Shown: piece after piece, positions 17,436-27,276 of the stretch
How the letters are laid out: the number at the start of each line of letters is the position of its first letter
Position numbering within the stretch: the first letter of the stretch is position 1
NCBI RefSeq assembly: GCF_003324485.1
Contig: NZ_QODK01000001.1
Location: 62,001 to 126,000, forward strand
From: Cohaesibacter intestini
Lineage (GTDB): Bacteria; Pseudomonadota; Alphaproteobacteria; Rhizobiales; Cohaesibacteraceae
DNA: 64,000 nucleotides
Reading direction: 5' to 3'
Notes under the pieces: generated by a model
Database searches by the model: none
What the model was told of the DNA's origin: nothing
The model's input: the letters and a program-made list of their open reading frames with translations, nothing else
Program-made: the position numbers and the translations under genes

Positions 17436-18014
17436 ATGAGCGATCACGCGCAGTTCAGACAGGATAAAGCCATGACATTTTTCGCGAAAATTCGATCCTG
17501 CTTCCAGTCATTCCGGCGCGATGAGAGCGGAACGTCAGCGGTTGAGTTTGCCATCGTCGTGCCCATTTTGCTGGCGGTCGTCATTCCGATTTCGTGGGAA
17601 GCGTTGAATGCGGTTCTGGTGAAAAACAAGGCCAATCAGGCCGCCACGCTGCTTGCTGACCTGACCACGCAAGGCACCAACTTGTCAGAGGACAAGTTCA
17701 ATATTCTCAAAAATGAGATCATCAAGGAATTTCTCTATCCCTATGACAACCTGACCTACCGGGTGCGGCTGATCGGGGTGAAAGTGGATGCCAACAAGAA
17801 GATCATCAAGGTCAAGGATATGGATCACGGCACTGCTGAGCTTGACCCCTATGCCCTGCCTGCGGGGTTGGTCGTGCCAAACTCCTTCTACGTCATGGCG
17901 GCAGCCGAGATCGATTTCGAAGCCAGAATTGGCAACAGCATCTTTGGCGGCATGACATTCAAGGACAAGGCGATCATGGTGCCGCGTCTGACAGCCGAGA
18001 TTGCGGCAAAGTAA
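17436..18014 (+). CDS. TadE/TadF-family pseudopilin, second copy
   Basis: This 192-residue protein (or 180 from a second ATG at 17472, which has AGGA upstream) has the same design: FRRDESGTSAVEFAIVVPIL, a prepilin-like cleavage motif with a hydrophobic helix, and a periplasmic C-terminal domain of about 140 residues (LLADLTTQGTNLSEDKFNIL onward). It is probably a minor pseudopilin that works with the preceding TadE-type protein. The gene lies 9 bp after that gene and ends before a strong terminator. A TadG protein with a von Willebrand domain is not present in this window. Confidence 0.88.
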   Translation: MSDHAQFRQDKAMTFFAKIRSCFQSFRRDESGTSAVEFAIVVPILLAVVIPISWEALNAVLVKNKANQAATLLADLTTQGTNLSEDKFNILKNEIIKEFLYPYDNLTYRVRLIGVKVDANKKIIKVKDMDHGTAELDPYALPAGLVVPNSFYVMAAAEIDFEARIGNSIFGGMTFKDKAIMVPRLTAEIAAK

Positions 18015-18042
18015 GCGAACTCTAGGCTTCATTGCCCCTTAG

Positions 18043-18082
18043 ATGAAAAAGGCGTTGATCCCGTGATCAACGCCTTTTTCAT
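18043..18082. terminator. bidirectional terminator closing the second pilus arm
   Basis: A perfect 18-bp inverted repeat (18043-18060 and 18065-18082, core GAAAAAGGCGTTGATC) surrounds a CCGT loop, with A and T tracts on both flanks. It separates the plus-strand pseudopilin operon from the convergent PhnD-like gene. Confidence 0.92.
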
Positions 18083-18117
18083 TGGTGTCTCTGCGATGCC
18101 AAGGCTCTCCCGTCTGC

Positions 18118-19269
18118 TCAGCGCGCCGTGGCGACCGCAATCAGCGGCGCATAGCTTTCCAATGTGACGGACTGAAAGCCTGCATCATAATAGCGCTCGA
18201 CCGCATCATAGGCATCCGGGTCATCCTGCTTCATGCGTTTCAATATCCTGATCAGCTCTGCCCTTTGTTGCTTGGGCATTTGATTATGGACCGCATGAGG
18301 GCCCGCAGGGATCGGTCTTGAGCGCCAGATGGAGAGGAAATCCGGTTGGGCGGGATTGGGGTTGCGGCTGGTCTTCTTGGCCGCCAGATAGGCAGCCACC
18401 GCGCCTTCGCTGGTAAAGAGCGATTGGTTGAACTGGGTTGTTGACCAGACAAGGGCGGCATCCACCTCGCCTTTCTCCAGCATGTCAAGGGCGTCCTGCG
18501 GGGTCTCGCGGCGATAGAGCGCTGACAGATCCCTTTCGGGATTGAGCCCCTGCAAGCCGAGTTCATGCAGGGCGACATAGAAAGGCAGCGCGCCGGACTT
18601 TGACGACAGGGCCATTGAGCGGCCAGTCATGTCCGCCAGCGTTCGGATGTTGCTATCCCCGCGCACCACCAGCAACATATAGATGCCATCGGGTGCCTGT
18701 GTCGAAAAGGGAGCAACCAAAGGCATCAGGCAGCCGCAGGAGGCATGGGCCATGGCAAAGGTGCTGGCCGGATAGATGGCATAGTCGATTTGACCGGATG
18801 TGTGCGCGGCAATCAGCGCCTGCATGGCCCGAAAACCGACCACTTCGACCGGCTGACTGAGGCTTTGTTGCAGATAGCGCCGAAATGGCTCGATGCGCCC
18901 CTGCAAATAGGCAACACCGCGCTCGGCCACCATCCCGATCCGCAGCGGCTTTGGCATGTCTGTCAGATCAACCGGATTTTCGGCTCCGCTCCCCTTGTCC
19001 GGCATGGGCTGGGACAAGTCCACAATGGACGCACTATTCGGCGCGGCTGTTGTATCGGGCTGGCCTGTCACATCGGGATCAGCCGTGCCTGTCAGATTCG
19101 GGTCGGTTTGCATGGGTAGTGCGGGCAAAGCGCGTGTTTCCACGGCACCTTGCGCAAAGCCGGTCACAGGCAGGCAGACCACAAGCAACAACACCAGCCA
19201 TGAGGCCGCCAACAAATGCCAGTGCTGGCGTGTTGACCCGTGGCTTGTCCGAAAGTTTCCCATTGTCAC
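18118..19269 (-). CDS. orphan PhnD-like phosphate/phosphonate-type binding protein
   Basis: The 383-residue protein has a signal or anchor helix (LAASWLVLLLVVCLPVTGFAQG), then a Thr/Asp/Pro-rich linker to about residue 100, and a PhnD-type periplasmic binding fold: LRIGMVAERGVAYLQGRIEPF, IDYAIYPASTFAMAH, MTGRSMALSSKSGALPFYVAL and VDAALVWSTTQFNQSL. PhnD relatives bind phosphonates or phosphite, but no permease or ATPase gene is adjacent, so it may be a sensor or adaptor rather than a transporter part. It sits convergently against the pilus arm. Ligand and role are unknown. Confidence 0.78.
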   Translation of the reverse strand: MTMGNFRTSHGSTRQHWHLLAASWLVLLLVVCLPVTGFAQGAVETRALPALPMQTDPNLTGTADPDVTGQPDTTAAPNSASIVDLSQPMPDKGSGAENPVDLTDMPKPLRIGMVAERGVAYLQGRIEPFRRYLQQSLSQPVEVVGFRAMQALIAAHTSGQIDYAIYPASTFAMAHASCGCLMPLVAPFSTQAPDGIYMLLVVRGDSNIRTLADMTGRSMALSSKSGALPFYVALHELGLQGLNPERDLSALYRRETPQDALDMLEKGEVDAALVWSTTQFNQSLFTSEGAVAAYLAAKKTSRNPNPAQPDFLSIWRSRPIPAGPHAVHNQMPKQQRAELIRILKRMKQDDPDAYDAVERYYDAGFQSVTLESYAPLIAVATAR

Positions 19270-19503
19270 TCAATACCGCGTTTTTTGAAGTTCGAATCAT
19301 ATATTGGACATCATGCTGTGTTACGGCTTCAGGATCAATCACGCTCGGCATGTGAAGCGCCTTTGAAAAGCGCGCCAAACAGAGCGATTTGCCTGAAACT
19401 TTCTGCCCCCCGGAGCCGTCCGACCCTTGCTGGCCGGATTGCAACAGGATGGCAAAACACCACGTCACATTGCTCAAATCTGACGGCGAATAATGGGGCT
19501 TTT

Positions 19504-20118
19504 ATGACCAAGAATCCGACTATTGTGGTTTTCGACATCGGCAATGTATTGATCCGATGGGATATGCATTTTCTCTATGAATCCTTTTTCCCCGACCGGG
19601 CGGCGACCCAGGCCTTCATTGATGAGACCGGGCTGGCAGACTGGAATTTGCAGCAGGATATGGGCCGCGACTGGAAAGAAGCGGAAGACGACCTGATCGG
19701 ACAGTTTCCTCATTATGAGCAGGAAATTCGTGCCTTTCGCGCCCGCTGGCATGACACGGTGCCGGGGGTCATTGCCGGGACCGTGTTGATCAAGGAACGG
19801 CTGGAAGAGCAGGGCGTGCCGCTTTACGCAATCACCAATTTTGCAGCTGACACCTTCGCCGAGGCACAAGCGCGTTTCCCGACGCTCAAAGCCTTTCGCG
19901 ATATTGTCATTTCCGGGGACGAGAAGGTCATCAAGCCTGATCCGGTCATTTATCAGCGTTTGCTGGAGCGCAATGGCCTTGAGGCTGCTGACTGCCTGTT
20001 CATTGATGATAGCGAGAAGAATGTGGATGGCGCACGGGCCGTTGGCATGCACGCCCATCATTTCCGCAGCCCCTATTGGCTGGCAGAAGATCTCAAACGC
20101 CATGGCTTTGCCATGTGA
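19504..20118 (+). CDS. HAD-family phosphatase, YihX-like
   Basis: From the ATG at 19504 the protein is 204 residues; the open frame extends upstream but nothing in it looks protein-like. The HAD motifs are complete: nucleophile Asp11 in VFDIGNVL, motif II in the YAITNFA region, the lysine in EKVIKPDPVIYQRL and the acidic motif IV FIDDSEKNVDGA. The DxGNV form of motif I is typical of YihX-like sugar-phosphate phosphatases of subfamily IA. It is divergent from the PhnD-like gene across 234 bp and convergent with the retropepsin-like gene. Substrate unknown. Confidence 0.85.
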   Translation: MTKNPTIVVFDIGNVLIRWDMHFLYESFFPDRAATQAFIDETGLADWNLQQDMGRDWKEAEDDLIGQFPHYEQEIRAFRARWHDTVPGVIAGTVLIKERLEEQGVPLYAITNFAADTFAEAQARFPTLKAFRDIVISGDEKVIKPDPVIYQRLLERNGLEAADCLFIDDSEKNVDGARAVGMHAHHFRSPYWLAEDLKRHGFAM

Positions 20119-20184
20119 CTGGACGTCGGGCTCTGGTGGCGGGACACCCTGTGCCGTCACCCTCTCGCTCTCTGCCGGGGTTAG

Positions 20185-20736
20185 TCAATTTTCGAGGACG
20201 AGCTTGCCGTTGCTGATTTCAAACCGTTTGAGCTGTTTCAGATAGCTCATGCCGAGCAACGTGATATCCAAAACACCCTCGGGTGCGATGGTTGCCTTGA
20301 TGTTGCGCTCTTCGGTTCGACCAACGCGGACGGACCGCAGCTTGGCACTGGCGAAATAGGTCCGGCCATTGGCCGTGTTGACCGGGATGGTGAAGTCCGA
20401 CTTTGTCGGCCGAAGGCCAAGCTTGCGGGCATCCTCATAGCTCAGCGCGATCATGGTTGCACCGGTATCGACCAGCACCCGGATCAATTTGTTGTTGATG
20501 TGGGCACGGGTGAAGAAATGGCCGTTTTTATTGGCCTTGAGGATGGTCTTGCCGACCCGTTTGACGCTGCTCTGCTGATAGGACTGTTGCGATCCGTTCG
20601 GCGAGACCTGCGTGCTCTTGGCTTCGACCGCGTCGCTTTCCAGATAGCCATTGGTCTTGAGCCAGTCACTGGCCAGCATGGGGATCTGGGTGAAAATTCC
20701 GATCGCCAAAATCGCCATGATCAAATAGCGCGCCAT
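20185..20736 (-). CDS. membrane-anchored retropepsin-like aspartic protease (TIGR02281 type)
   Basis: The 183-residue protein starts with a membrane helix (YLIMAILAIGIFTQIPMLA), then a Ser/Gln-rich linker, and ends with a single retropepsin-like domain of about 110 residues. The catalytic motif is VLVDTGATMIALS, with the second hallmark ITLLGMSYLKQLKRFEI. This matches the clan AA family TIGR02281 found widely in alphaproteobacteria, which would work as a dimer in the periplasm. GAGAGG precedes the start. Physiological substrates are unknown. Confidence 0.88.
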   Translation of the reverse strand: MARYLIMAILAIGIFTQIPMLASDWLKTNGYLESDAVEAKSTQVSPNGSQQSYQQSSVKRVGKTILKANKNGHFFTRAHINNKLIRVLVDTGATMIALSYEDARKLGLRPTKSDFTIPVNTANGRTYFASAKLRSVRVGRTEERNIKATIAPEGVLDITLLGMSYLKQLKRFEISNGKLVLEN

Positions 20737-20842
20737 GGATGCCTCTCTTTTCCGTCCGTCGTTGGTTCATCATGACGGGCACGGCACGGAAAAGTCGTTA
20801 AGTCGCGGCAGCACCAACCGGTTTTTTGGCCCATAAAGTAAA

Positions 20843-20871
20843 CAAGGCCTGAAGCGGATGCTCAGGCCTTG
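20843..20871 (-). terminator. terminator after upp
   Basis: A perfect 10-bp stem (CAAGGCCTGA and TCAGGCCTTG, 9-base loop) lies 42 bp after the upp stop, followed on the minus strand by TTTACTTTAT. It probably closes the nucleoside salvage island. Confidence 0.8.
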
Positions 20872-20912
20872 CTCTCATTGTTTCATTTGCAGATTGTTGC
20901 CCGCAATGATGC

Positions 20913-21542
20913 TTATTTGGTGCCATACATCCGGTCACCGGCGTCACCCAGACCCGGCAGGATGTAGTTTTTCTCATTCAGCTTCTTGTCGAGGGCGGCG
21001 GTGATGATCGGCACATCCGGATGGGCTTCGGTGAAGGCCTTGATGCCTTCAGGGGCGGCCAGCAGAGAGACGAAGCGCAGATTCTGTGCGCCGCGCTCTT
21101 TGAGCTTTTCGATCGCCAGAATGGCCGAGTTGGCAGTTGCCAACATCGGATCAACGGCAATCACCAGACGGTCTTCGAGATCTTCTGGTGCCTTGAAATA
21201 ATATTCAACGGCTTCGAAGGTCACCGGATCGCGATAAAGGCCCACATGGGCGACGCGGGCGGATGGAACCAGATCGAGCATGCCTTCAAGCAGACCATTG
21301 CCAGCACGCAGAATGGAGGCAAAAACCAGTTTTTTGCCTGCCAGCGTCGGGGCATTCATTTCCATCAGAGGGGTCTCGATGGTTTTGGTGGTCATTGCCA
21401 GCTCGCGGGTGGCTTCATAGCACAGCAGATGCGAGATCTCCCGGAGCAGCTGGCGGAAGGAAGCGGTGGAGGTGTCTTTCTCACGCATGATGGTAAGCTT
21501 GTGCTGGACAAGCGGATGATCGACGACGGTGACCTGCTTCAT
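20913..21542 (-). CDS. upp: uracil phosphoribosyltransferase
   Basis: The 209-residue enzyme converts uracil and PRPP to UMP, the last salvage step for pyrimidine bases released by the island. The start at 21542 is preferred to the ATG at 21551, which lies too near AAGGA. Characteristic segments are [15 protein letters not shown] at the N terminus, the PRPP-loop region [15 protein letters not shown], and the uracil-binding C terminus [16 protein letters not shown]. Length is normal. It is the final gene of the run, 124 bp after add. Confidence 0.95.
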   Translation of the reverse strand: MKQVTVVDHPLVQHKLTIMREKDTSTASFRQLLREISHLLCYEATRELAMTTKTIETPLMEMNAPTLAGKKLVFASILRAGNGLLEGMLDLVPSARVAHVGLYRDPVTFEAVEYYFKAPEDLEDRLVIAVDPMLATANSAILAIEKLKERGAQNLRFVSLLAAPEGIKAFTEAHPDVPIITAALDKKLNEKNYILPGLGDAGDRMYGTK

Positions 21543-21675
21543 TGCTCTCATATCCTTCGCTAATGGCCAATTTTGCCATTCTTAGCCCAAGGACGTGGAA
21601 AAGGGCAAGCTGCCAGCGGTGCACATCTGCGATGATGAACCGGATTCTGGCCTGCCCTTTGGGTCCAATTGCGCC

Positions 21676-22695
21676 TTAGGACGCATCAAGGCGAGCGAGG
21701 AGGCCGTCTCGCGTCTCTTCATCAACAAAAGCGGCCTGAAGCGAGCGGCGGGTGAAGCCTTTCATCTCTGATTCTTGCCAGCCATGAAGCGCAGCGAGCG
21801 AGTCATACTCCTTGCCAATGGTGGTGGCAAAGAAGGGAGGGTCGTCGGATGATATGGTGGTCAGCACTCCAGCATCCATCAGCCTGGGCAGAGGGTGGGT
21901 GGCAAGGTCTGGATAGAGCCCAAGCGCCACGTTGGAATGCGGGCAGACTTCAAGCACGATACCCTCGCCCCCGAGCCGCTTGATGACATCTGCATCCTCG
22001 ATCGAGCGCACCCCATGGCCGATGCGTTTGACTGGCAAATGATCAAGGGCGTCGATGACACTTTGTGGCCCGCCAAATTCCCCTGCATGGGTGGTGCAAA
22101 GAAGACCGGCATCCGCCGCGATGGCAAAGGCTGGAGCAAAGGCTTCCTGGCTATGCATGCGTTCATCGCCGCCCATGCCAAAGCCTGTGACCAAAGGATG
22201 CTGCTTGGCAGCCACAGTCTTGGCGACACCAACGGCCTTATCCGGCCCCATATGGCGCACACAGGTGACGATGAAACGGGCATCAATGGGGAAGCCATCA
22301 GCCTCGCAAGTGGCGCGCGCCCGCTCATAGCCCGTTGCCACCCCCTCCAGCAAATCATCATAGGACATGCCCAGCAGGGCGACATGGTCGGGAGAGATGA
22401 AGAATTCGGTATAGAAGCAGCCTTCTGCAGCGTTGCGCAGAAGATAGTCTTCGGTCAGGTCGGCATAATCTTCGGGCGTGCAAATAACCTCGGCCACCTT
22501 GTCCCAGCATTTAAGGAAGGTGGTGAAATCGGACCAGATGTAAGTGCCGTCATCGCGCATGAAGTGATCGAGATTCTTGCCGTGACGGGCGGCCAGTTTG
22601 CGGACAAGTTCGGGATGGGCGCCGCCTTCGAGATGGAGATGCAGCTCGGCTTTCAAAAGGCTTCGCCCACTTGGTTTGATCGCACTGTCTTGCAT
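21676..22695 (-). CDS. add: adenosine deaminase
   Basis: This 339-residue zinc enzyme turns adenosine and deoxyadenosine into inosine and deoxyinosine. The metal-binding histidines are in AELHLHLEGG (His19, His21), and the other active-site blocks are HAGEFGGPQSV, RIGHGVRS, EVCPHSNVALG and SSDDPPFF. Adenine deaminase-like proteins share the family, but the HAGE block followed by GHGVR fits adenosine deaminase. It is co-oriented with deoB upstream and upp downstream; a hairpin in the deoB-add gap may reduce read-through. Confidence 0.92.
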   Translation of the reverse strand: MQDSAIKPSGRSLLKAELHLHLEGGAHPELVRKLAARHGKNLDHFMRDDGTYIWSDFTTFLKCWDKVAEVICTPEDYADLTEDYLLRNAAEGCFYTEFFISPDHVALLGMSYDDLLEGVATGYERARATCEADGFPIDARFIVTCVRHMGPDKAVGVAKTVAAKQHPLVTGFGMGGDERMHSQEAFAPAFAIAADAGLLCTTHAGEFGGPQSVIDALDHLPVKRIGHGVRSIEDADVIKRLGGEGIVLEVCPHSNVALGLYPDLATHPLPRLMDAGVLTTISSDDPPFFATTIGKEYDSLAALHGWQESEMKGFTRRSLQAAFVDEETRDGLLARLDAS

Positions 22696-22755
22696 GATAT
22701 GTCTTTCTTTTTATTGCTTTAATTGCATGGTTTCAGGCAGGGTTTCATTTGCAGA

Positions 22756-22784
22756 AAACCCGCCGATGGGCGACCGGCGGGTTT
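22756..22784 (-). terminator. hairpin/terminator after deoB
   Basis: A 10-bp stem (AAACCCGCCG and CGGCGGGTTT, 9-base loop) lies 22 bp after the deoB stop. On the minus strand it ends in TTTTC, so it can act as a partial terminator between deoB and add. Confidence 0.75.
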
Positions 22785-22805
22785 GATGAGGCGCGGCTTA
22801 GAGGC

Positions 22806-24047
22806 TCAATCCTCAATCAGGAAAGACCGGCCATGGTCACCCGGCGCAAGGCCCAGATGGTCGGCGACCGTCTCGCCAATATCGGCAAAGGTGGCTCGCT
22901 GGCCTGCATAGCGTCCCTTGATGTCAGGACCAAAGATCAACACAGGCACCTGCTCGCGGGTATGGTCGGTGCCCTGCCACGTGGGGTCACAACCATGATC
23001 GGCGGTCAGGATGACCATATCGCCGGGTTGTAGCATGGCTTGAAGTTCCGGGATGCGCTGGTCGAAATATTCAAGCGCGGCAGCATAGCCCGGCACATCG
23101 CGACGATGGCCGAAATGCATGTCGAAATCGACAAGGTTGGAGAAGACCAGATCGCCATCCTTGGCCAGTTTGATGGCTTCGAGGGTGGTTTCGAAAATCT
23201 CCGGGTTGCCGGTGGCCTTCATCTTTTTCGTCACCCCTTGGGCGGCGAAAATGTCCGAGATTTTGCCCACGGCGAGCACATTGCGGCCAGCCTCTTTTGC
23301 CCGGTCGAGCAAGGTCGGCTCCGGTGGCAGGACCGAGAAATCGCGGCGATTGCCGGTGCGTTCGAAATCGGCGGGCGTCTCACCGATGAAAGGACGGGCG
23401 ATGATCCGGCCGATATTGTAAGGGGCGACCAGATCATAGGCGATTTCGCAGATCTCATAGAGCCGCTCAAGGCCGAAATGCTCTTCATGGGCGGCGATCT
23501 GATAGACCGAGTCCGCCGAGGTGTAACAGATCGGCATGCCGGTGCGGATGCTTTCTTCGCCCAGCTCGTTGATGATCACTGTCCCGGAGGCATGTTTGTC
23601 GCCAAGGATGCCCGGCAGGCCGGTTTTCTCAAGTAAGGCCTTGGTCAACTCAGGTGGGAAGGTCGGCTCGGTGTCGGGGAAATAGCCCCAATCGAACGGC
23701 ACCGGCACCCCGGCAATTTCCCAATGGCCGGACGGGGTGTCCTTGCCTTTGGAGACTTCCACCGCATTGGCGCAGATCCCCGTCGGCTCACCGTCATAGG
23801 TGAGGCCATCTGGGCGCTTGCCGGCGGCTTTTTCCGCCACCAGACCCAGACCAAGGCGGTCCATATTGGGGATGCTCAGCGGACCGGAGCGCAAGCCCTG
23901 ACGGTCGCCTTCCCCTCGTGCGCACCGTTCAGCAATATGGCCGAGCGTGTTCGACCCCTTGTCCGAGGTTGGACGCCCATATTGCTCCGCATCGGGCGCA
24001 TTGCCGATGCCGAAGGAATCGAGAACCAGTAGAAATGCCCGTGCCAT
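22806..24047 (-). CDS. deoB: phosphopentomutase
   Basis: The 413-residue alkaline-phosphatase-superfamily enzyme interconverts (deoxy)ribose 1-phosphate and 5-phosphate, linking phosphorylase products to deoC. Metal and active-site segments are visible: [16 protein letters not shown] at the start, MDRLGLG, the phosphorylated-threonine region [13 protein letters not shown], and the C-terminal [24 protein letters not shown] near-perfect ribosome site, AAAGGAGGTG, stands before the ATG, the best in the island. It follows deoA by 83 bp. Confidence 0.96.
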   Translation of the reverse strand: MARAFLLVLDSFGIGNAPDAEQYGRPTSDKGSNTLGHIAERCARGEGDRQGLRSGPLSIPNMDRLGLGLVAEKAAGKRPDGLTYDGEPTGICANAVEVSKGKDTPSGHWEIAGVPVPFDWGYFPDTEPTFPPELTKALLEKTGLPGILGDKHASGTVIINELGEESIRTGMPICYTSADSVYQIAAHEEHFGLERLYEICEIAYDLVAPYNIGRIIARPFIGETPADFERTGNRRDFSVLPPEPTLLDRAKEAGRNVLAVGKISDIFAAQGVTKKMKATGNPEIFETTLEAIKLAKDGDLVFSNLVDFDMHFGHRRDVPGYAAALEYFDQRIPELQAMLQPGDMVILTADHGCDPTWQGTDHTREQVPVLIFGPDIKGRYAGQRATFADIGETVADHLGLAPGDHGRSFLIED

Positions 24048-24130
24048 AACGCACCTCCTTTATATTTCGGGGAGCGACCGGTCTATTCATTTGTGACGGA
24101 CCGCTCGACCCGCTTGTATTTGTGTTGTCG

Positions 24131-25453
24131 TTACTCAGTGTCGCGATCGATGATCTGATAGACTGTGCCGCTTTCGACCGGCGCATCGCCGAGGCGATAG
24201 GCACCCTTGATGCGGGCAGCGGCAGCGTCGATCTGATCCTGACTGTTGGCATAGACCCGAGCAATCGGGCGATGAGCGTCAATCTTGTCACCAAGGCCTG
24301 CCAGATTGTCGAGGCCGACGGAATGGTCGATGGCGTCAGCAGCGCGCACGCGGCCCCCGCCCAGTTCAACCACGGCGATGCCCACTTGCCTCGTGTCAAT
24401 TGCGGAGACGAAACCCTCACCATCCGCATGAATATCAGCCACCAAGGGCGCCAACTTCAAGTGATCTTCCATATTGTCAATGAAGTCAGCCGGGCCACCC
24501 AAAGCGGTGACCATCTGGCTGAATTTCTCGGCCGCAGCCCCGGAGCGGAAGGCTTCCTCGATTTTGACCGTGCCCTCGTCGCGATCAGACGCCAAACCGG
24601 AAATCAGCAGCATTTCAGCACAGAGCGCCACGGTGATGTCCCAGTTGCGCGGATCGATGGCGTCACCAGTGAGGAAATTGACCGCATTTTTCATTTCGAT
24701 CGCATTGCCTGCGGCACTGGCCAGCGGCTCATTCATGTCGGTGATCAGCGCCGAGGTCTTCACCCCTGTCCCATTGGCAACCGTGACGAGGCTTTTGGCC
24801 AGCGCGACACTGTCCTGATGGGACGGCATGAAGGCACCGGAGCCGGACTTGACATCGAGCACCAAGCCTTGCAGACCGGCGGCCAGTTTCTTGGACAGGA
24901 TCGAGGCGGTGATCAGATGGATCGATTCCACCGTCGCGGTGACATCGCGGATGCCATAGAAACGCTTGTCGGCAGGGGCCAGATTGGCGGTCTGTCCGAT
25001 GATGGCGCAGCCGACTTCCTTGGTTACCTTGCGGAACAGGTCATTGTCGGGCTGGGTGACATAGCCGGGGATGGAATCGAACTTGTCCAGCGTGCCGCCG
25101 GTATGACCAAGGCCGCGACCGGAAATCATCGGCACAAAGGCCCCGCAAGCGGCCAATGCCGGGGCGAGCATCAGGGAGGTGTTGTCACCAACCCCGCCGG
25201 TTGAATGCTTGTCGACCACCGGGCCGTCGAGCTCGGACCAGTCCAGCACGGTGCCGGAATCGCGCATGGCCAAGGTTAGCGCCACCCGTTCATCGAGCTC
25301 CATGCCCTGAAAATAGACCGCCATGGCAAGGGCCGAAATCTGACCTTCGGTGACATCGCCTGAGGTGATGCCATCGACGAAGAACTGGATTTCCGCCGCA
25401 GTCAGTGTGCCGCCATCGCGTTTCTTGCGAATGATTTCCTGAGGTAGCATCAA
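24131..25453 (-). CDS. deoA: thymidine phosphorylase
   Basis: This 440-residue enzyme splits thymidine and deoxyuridine with phosphate into base and deoxyribose 1-phosphate. The N-terminal helix bundle begins [19 protein letters not shown]; the phosphate loop is [13 protein letters not shown], and the central block [21 protein letters not shown] is the family hallmark. Length equals E. coli DeoA. The start codon overlaps the deoC stop by 4 bp, so the two are translationally coupled. The C terminus ends IIDRDTE. Confidence 0.96.
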   Translation of the reverse strand: MMLPQEIIRKKRDGGTLTAAEIQFFVDGITSGDVTEGQISALAMAVYFQGMELDERVALTLAMRDSGTVLDWSELDGPVVDKHSTGGVGDNTSLMLAPALAACGAFVPMISGRGLGHTGGTLDKFDSIPGYVTQPDNDLFRKVTKEVGCAIIGQTANLAPADKRFYGIRDVTATVESIHLITASILSKKLAAGLQGLVLDVKSGSGAFMPSHQDSVALAKSLVTVANGTGVKTSALITDMNEPLASAAGNAIEMKNAVNFLTGDAIDPRNWDITVALCAEMLLISGLASDRDEGTVKIEEAFRSGAAAEKFSQMVTALGGPADFIDNMEDHLKLAPLVADIHADGEGFVSAIDTRQVGIAVVELGGGRVRAADAIDHSVGLDNLAGLGDKIDAHRPIARVYANSQDQIDAAAARIKGAYRLGDAPVESGTVYQIIDRDTE

Positions 25454-26208
25454 TAGCCCTCGCTTGCTTCGGCCTCTTTGCCGTCCATGACAGCCAAAAG
25501 CGCATCAAGCACACCAGAGGCGCCAAAGCGGAAATGGGCAGGCGTTGCCCAGTCGGACCCCATAAATTTCTCGGCGATAGCGAGATAGGTCGCCGCATCG
25601 TCCAAGGTGCGGACGCCACCTGCTGGCTTGAAGCCAACGTGCTTGCCGCTCTGGGCGATGACATCGAGCATGATTTCGGCGGCTTCCGGGGTGGCATTGA
25701 CCTCGACCTTCCCCGTAGACGTCTTGATGAAATCCGCTCCGCCTGTAATGGCCGCTTCGGCAGCCTCGCGGATGACGTCCGCATCTTTCAGCTCGCCGGT
25801 TTCCAGAATGACCTTCAGCTTGACATCGCCCGACAGGGCTTCCTTGACGCGAACGACCATGGTTTCGCCATAGCCACGACGACCATTGGCAAATGTCTTG
25901 TATGGCAAGACAAGATCAATTTCATCAGCGCCATCGGCGATGGCAGCTTTGGTTTCCTCGATCGTGGCCAACAGATCATCGCCGCCGTGAGGGAAATTGA
26001 CCACAGTCGCGACCTTGATGCCGGTCCCCTCAAGGCAGCTTTTCGCCTTGGCGACGAACCGGGGCCAGACGCAGACTGCGGCGGTGTTGCCGTGTGGGGT
26101 CTGGGCTTTTTGGCAAAGCGCCTCAATGGCGGCCTCGTCGCAATCATCGTTAAGATTGGTCAGATCGAGCAGGGAAATGGCTTTTGCAGCCAATTGCTTG
26201 TTATCCAT
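25450..26208 (-). CDS. deoC: deoxyribose-phosphate aldolase
   Basis: From the ATG at 26208 the protein is 252 residues; the open frame up to 26268 adds an unlikely leader. It cleaves deoxyribose 5-phosphate into acetaldehyde and glyceraldehyde 3-phosphate through a Schiff-base lysine. The lysine lies in [18 protein letters not shown], with the proton-relay lysine in [12 protein letters not shown]. The E. coli-type class I DeoC layout is clear ([20 protein letters not shown] at the N terminus). It is downstream of punA by 120 bp and overlaps deoA. Confidence 0.95.
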   Translation of the reverse strand: MDNKQLAAKAISLLDLTNLNDDCDEAAIEALCQKAQTPHGNTAAVCVWPRFVAKAKSCLEGTGIKVATVVNFPHGGDDLLATIEETKAAIADGADEIDLVLPYKTFANGRRGYGETMVVRVKEALSGDVKLKVILETGELKDADVIREAAEAAITGGADFIKTSTGKVEVNATPEAAEIMLDVIAQSGKHVGFKPAGGVRTLDDAATYLAIAEKFMGSDWATPAHFRFGASGVLDALLAVMDGKEAEASEGY

Positions 26209-26270
26209 GGATGCGTCTCTCACAGTGTGGCCTTTGGCCAATTGTTTCTTAGAAAGACAGAAAGACATGC

Positions 26271-26290
26271 CTCGCGCTGGGTCGCGCGAG
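26271..26290 (-). other. short hairpin in the punA-deoC gap
   Basis: CTCGCGC and GCGCGAG form a 7-bp GC stem around a 6-base loop, between punA and deoC. There is no T tract, so an mRNA-stability or processing role is more likely than termination. Confidence 0.4.
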
Positions 26291-26328
26291 ACGTTCTTCC
26301 GTCTTGTTTATTCTTTATAACGCGCCTG

Positions 26329-27144
26329 TCAGGCAGCCAGTGCCTGCAAATAGGCCCGAATGACCTTGATCAGCTTCTGAGCTCCGATAGGGCCCACTTC
26401 CTTGGTCTCTTCATGAGACAATTCGGTGCCTGTCATGCCAGCGCCATAGTTGGTGATGGTGGAAATGGCAGCAACGCGCATCCCCATCCAGCGTGCGAGA
26501 ATGACCTCTGGCACAGTGGACATACCCACCGCATCGGCCCCCAGCATCCGCACGGCACGGATTTCCGCTGGCGTTTCAAAGTTAGGCCCGGAAAACCAGG
26601 CATAGACGCCGGACTTGAGATCCACCGAGGCGCTGGCGGCCGCCACCGTGAGGTTGGAGCGTAGTTGGGCGTCATAGGCTTCGGTCAGTCCGACAAAGCG
26701 ATCGTCGGTTTCCACGCCAATCAAGGGTGAACGCCCGGACCAGTTGATATGATCGTCAATCAGCATCAACTCACCGGGAGCGATTTCCTCGCGCAGGGAC
26801 CCCGCCGCGTTGGTTAGCAAGATGTGATCGCAGCCCAGCGCCTTCAGGGTCGCCAAAGGCTGTTTCATGATGGTTGCGTCTCCACGCTCATAGAAATGGG
26901 CGCGACCCGCAAGAATAGCAACCTTTACCCCCATCAATGTGCCAACCACCAGCTCGGAAGCATGGGAAGAGACAGAGGAAACCGGAAAGCCCGGTAGCTC
27001 GTGATAAGGAAAACGTACGGCATTTTCCACGTCATCGGCCAAGGTGCCGAGACCGGAGCCCAGCACCATGCCGACCTCGATGGGGCCTTTGATTTTGTCG
27101 AGAATGCGTTGCGCGGCATCGTGAGCGAGACCCTTGATGGTCAT
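26329..27144 (-). CDS. punA: purine-nucleoside phosphorylase (trimeric, PunA type)
   Basis: The 271-residue enzyme cleaves inosine and guanosine (and deoxy forms) to base and pentose 1-phosphate. The phosphate-binding loop VLGSGLGTLADD, the GRAHFYERGD block, ILLTNAAGSLREEIAPGELMLIDDHIN and the base-binding region FSGPNFETPAEIRAV...GADAVGMSTVPE are those of the low-molecular-mass trimeric PNP family, not the hexameric DeoD type. AGGAG is 9 bp before the start. It follows cdd by 132 bp. Confidence 0.94.
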   Translation of the reverse strand: MTIKGLAHDAAQRILDKIKGPIEVGMVLGSGLGTLADDVENAVRFPYHELPGFPVSSVSSHASELVVGTLMGVKVAILAGRAHFYERGDATIMKQPLATLKALGCDHILLTNAAGSLREEIAPGELMLIDDHINWSGRSPLIGVETDDRFVGLTEAYDAQLRSNLTVAAASASVDLKSGVYAWFSGPNFETPAEIRAVRMLGADAVGMSTVPEVILARWMGMRVAAISTITNYGAGMTGTELSHEETKEVGPIGAQKLIKVIRAYLQALAA

Positions 27145-27276
27145 TGTCGCTTCTCCTGTATTGCGCCTGCCGTCACCCTCTGAGGGATGGCAGGAATGAA
27201 CTGAATGAGAGCGAGGCGGGCAACGGCCCCTAGTGGCTGATCGCCTTCGGGCCTCGCCCTGCTCGTCTTGATGAAT

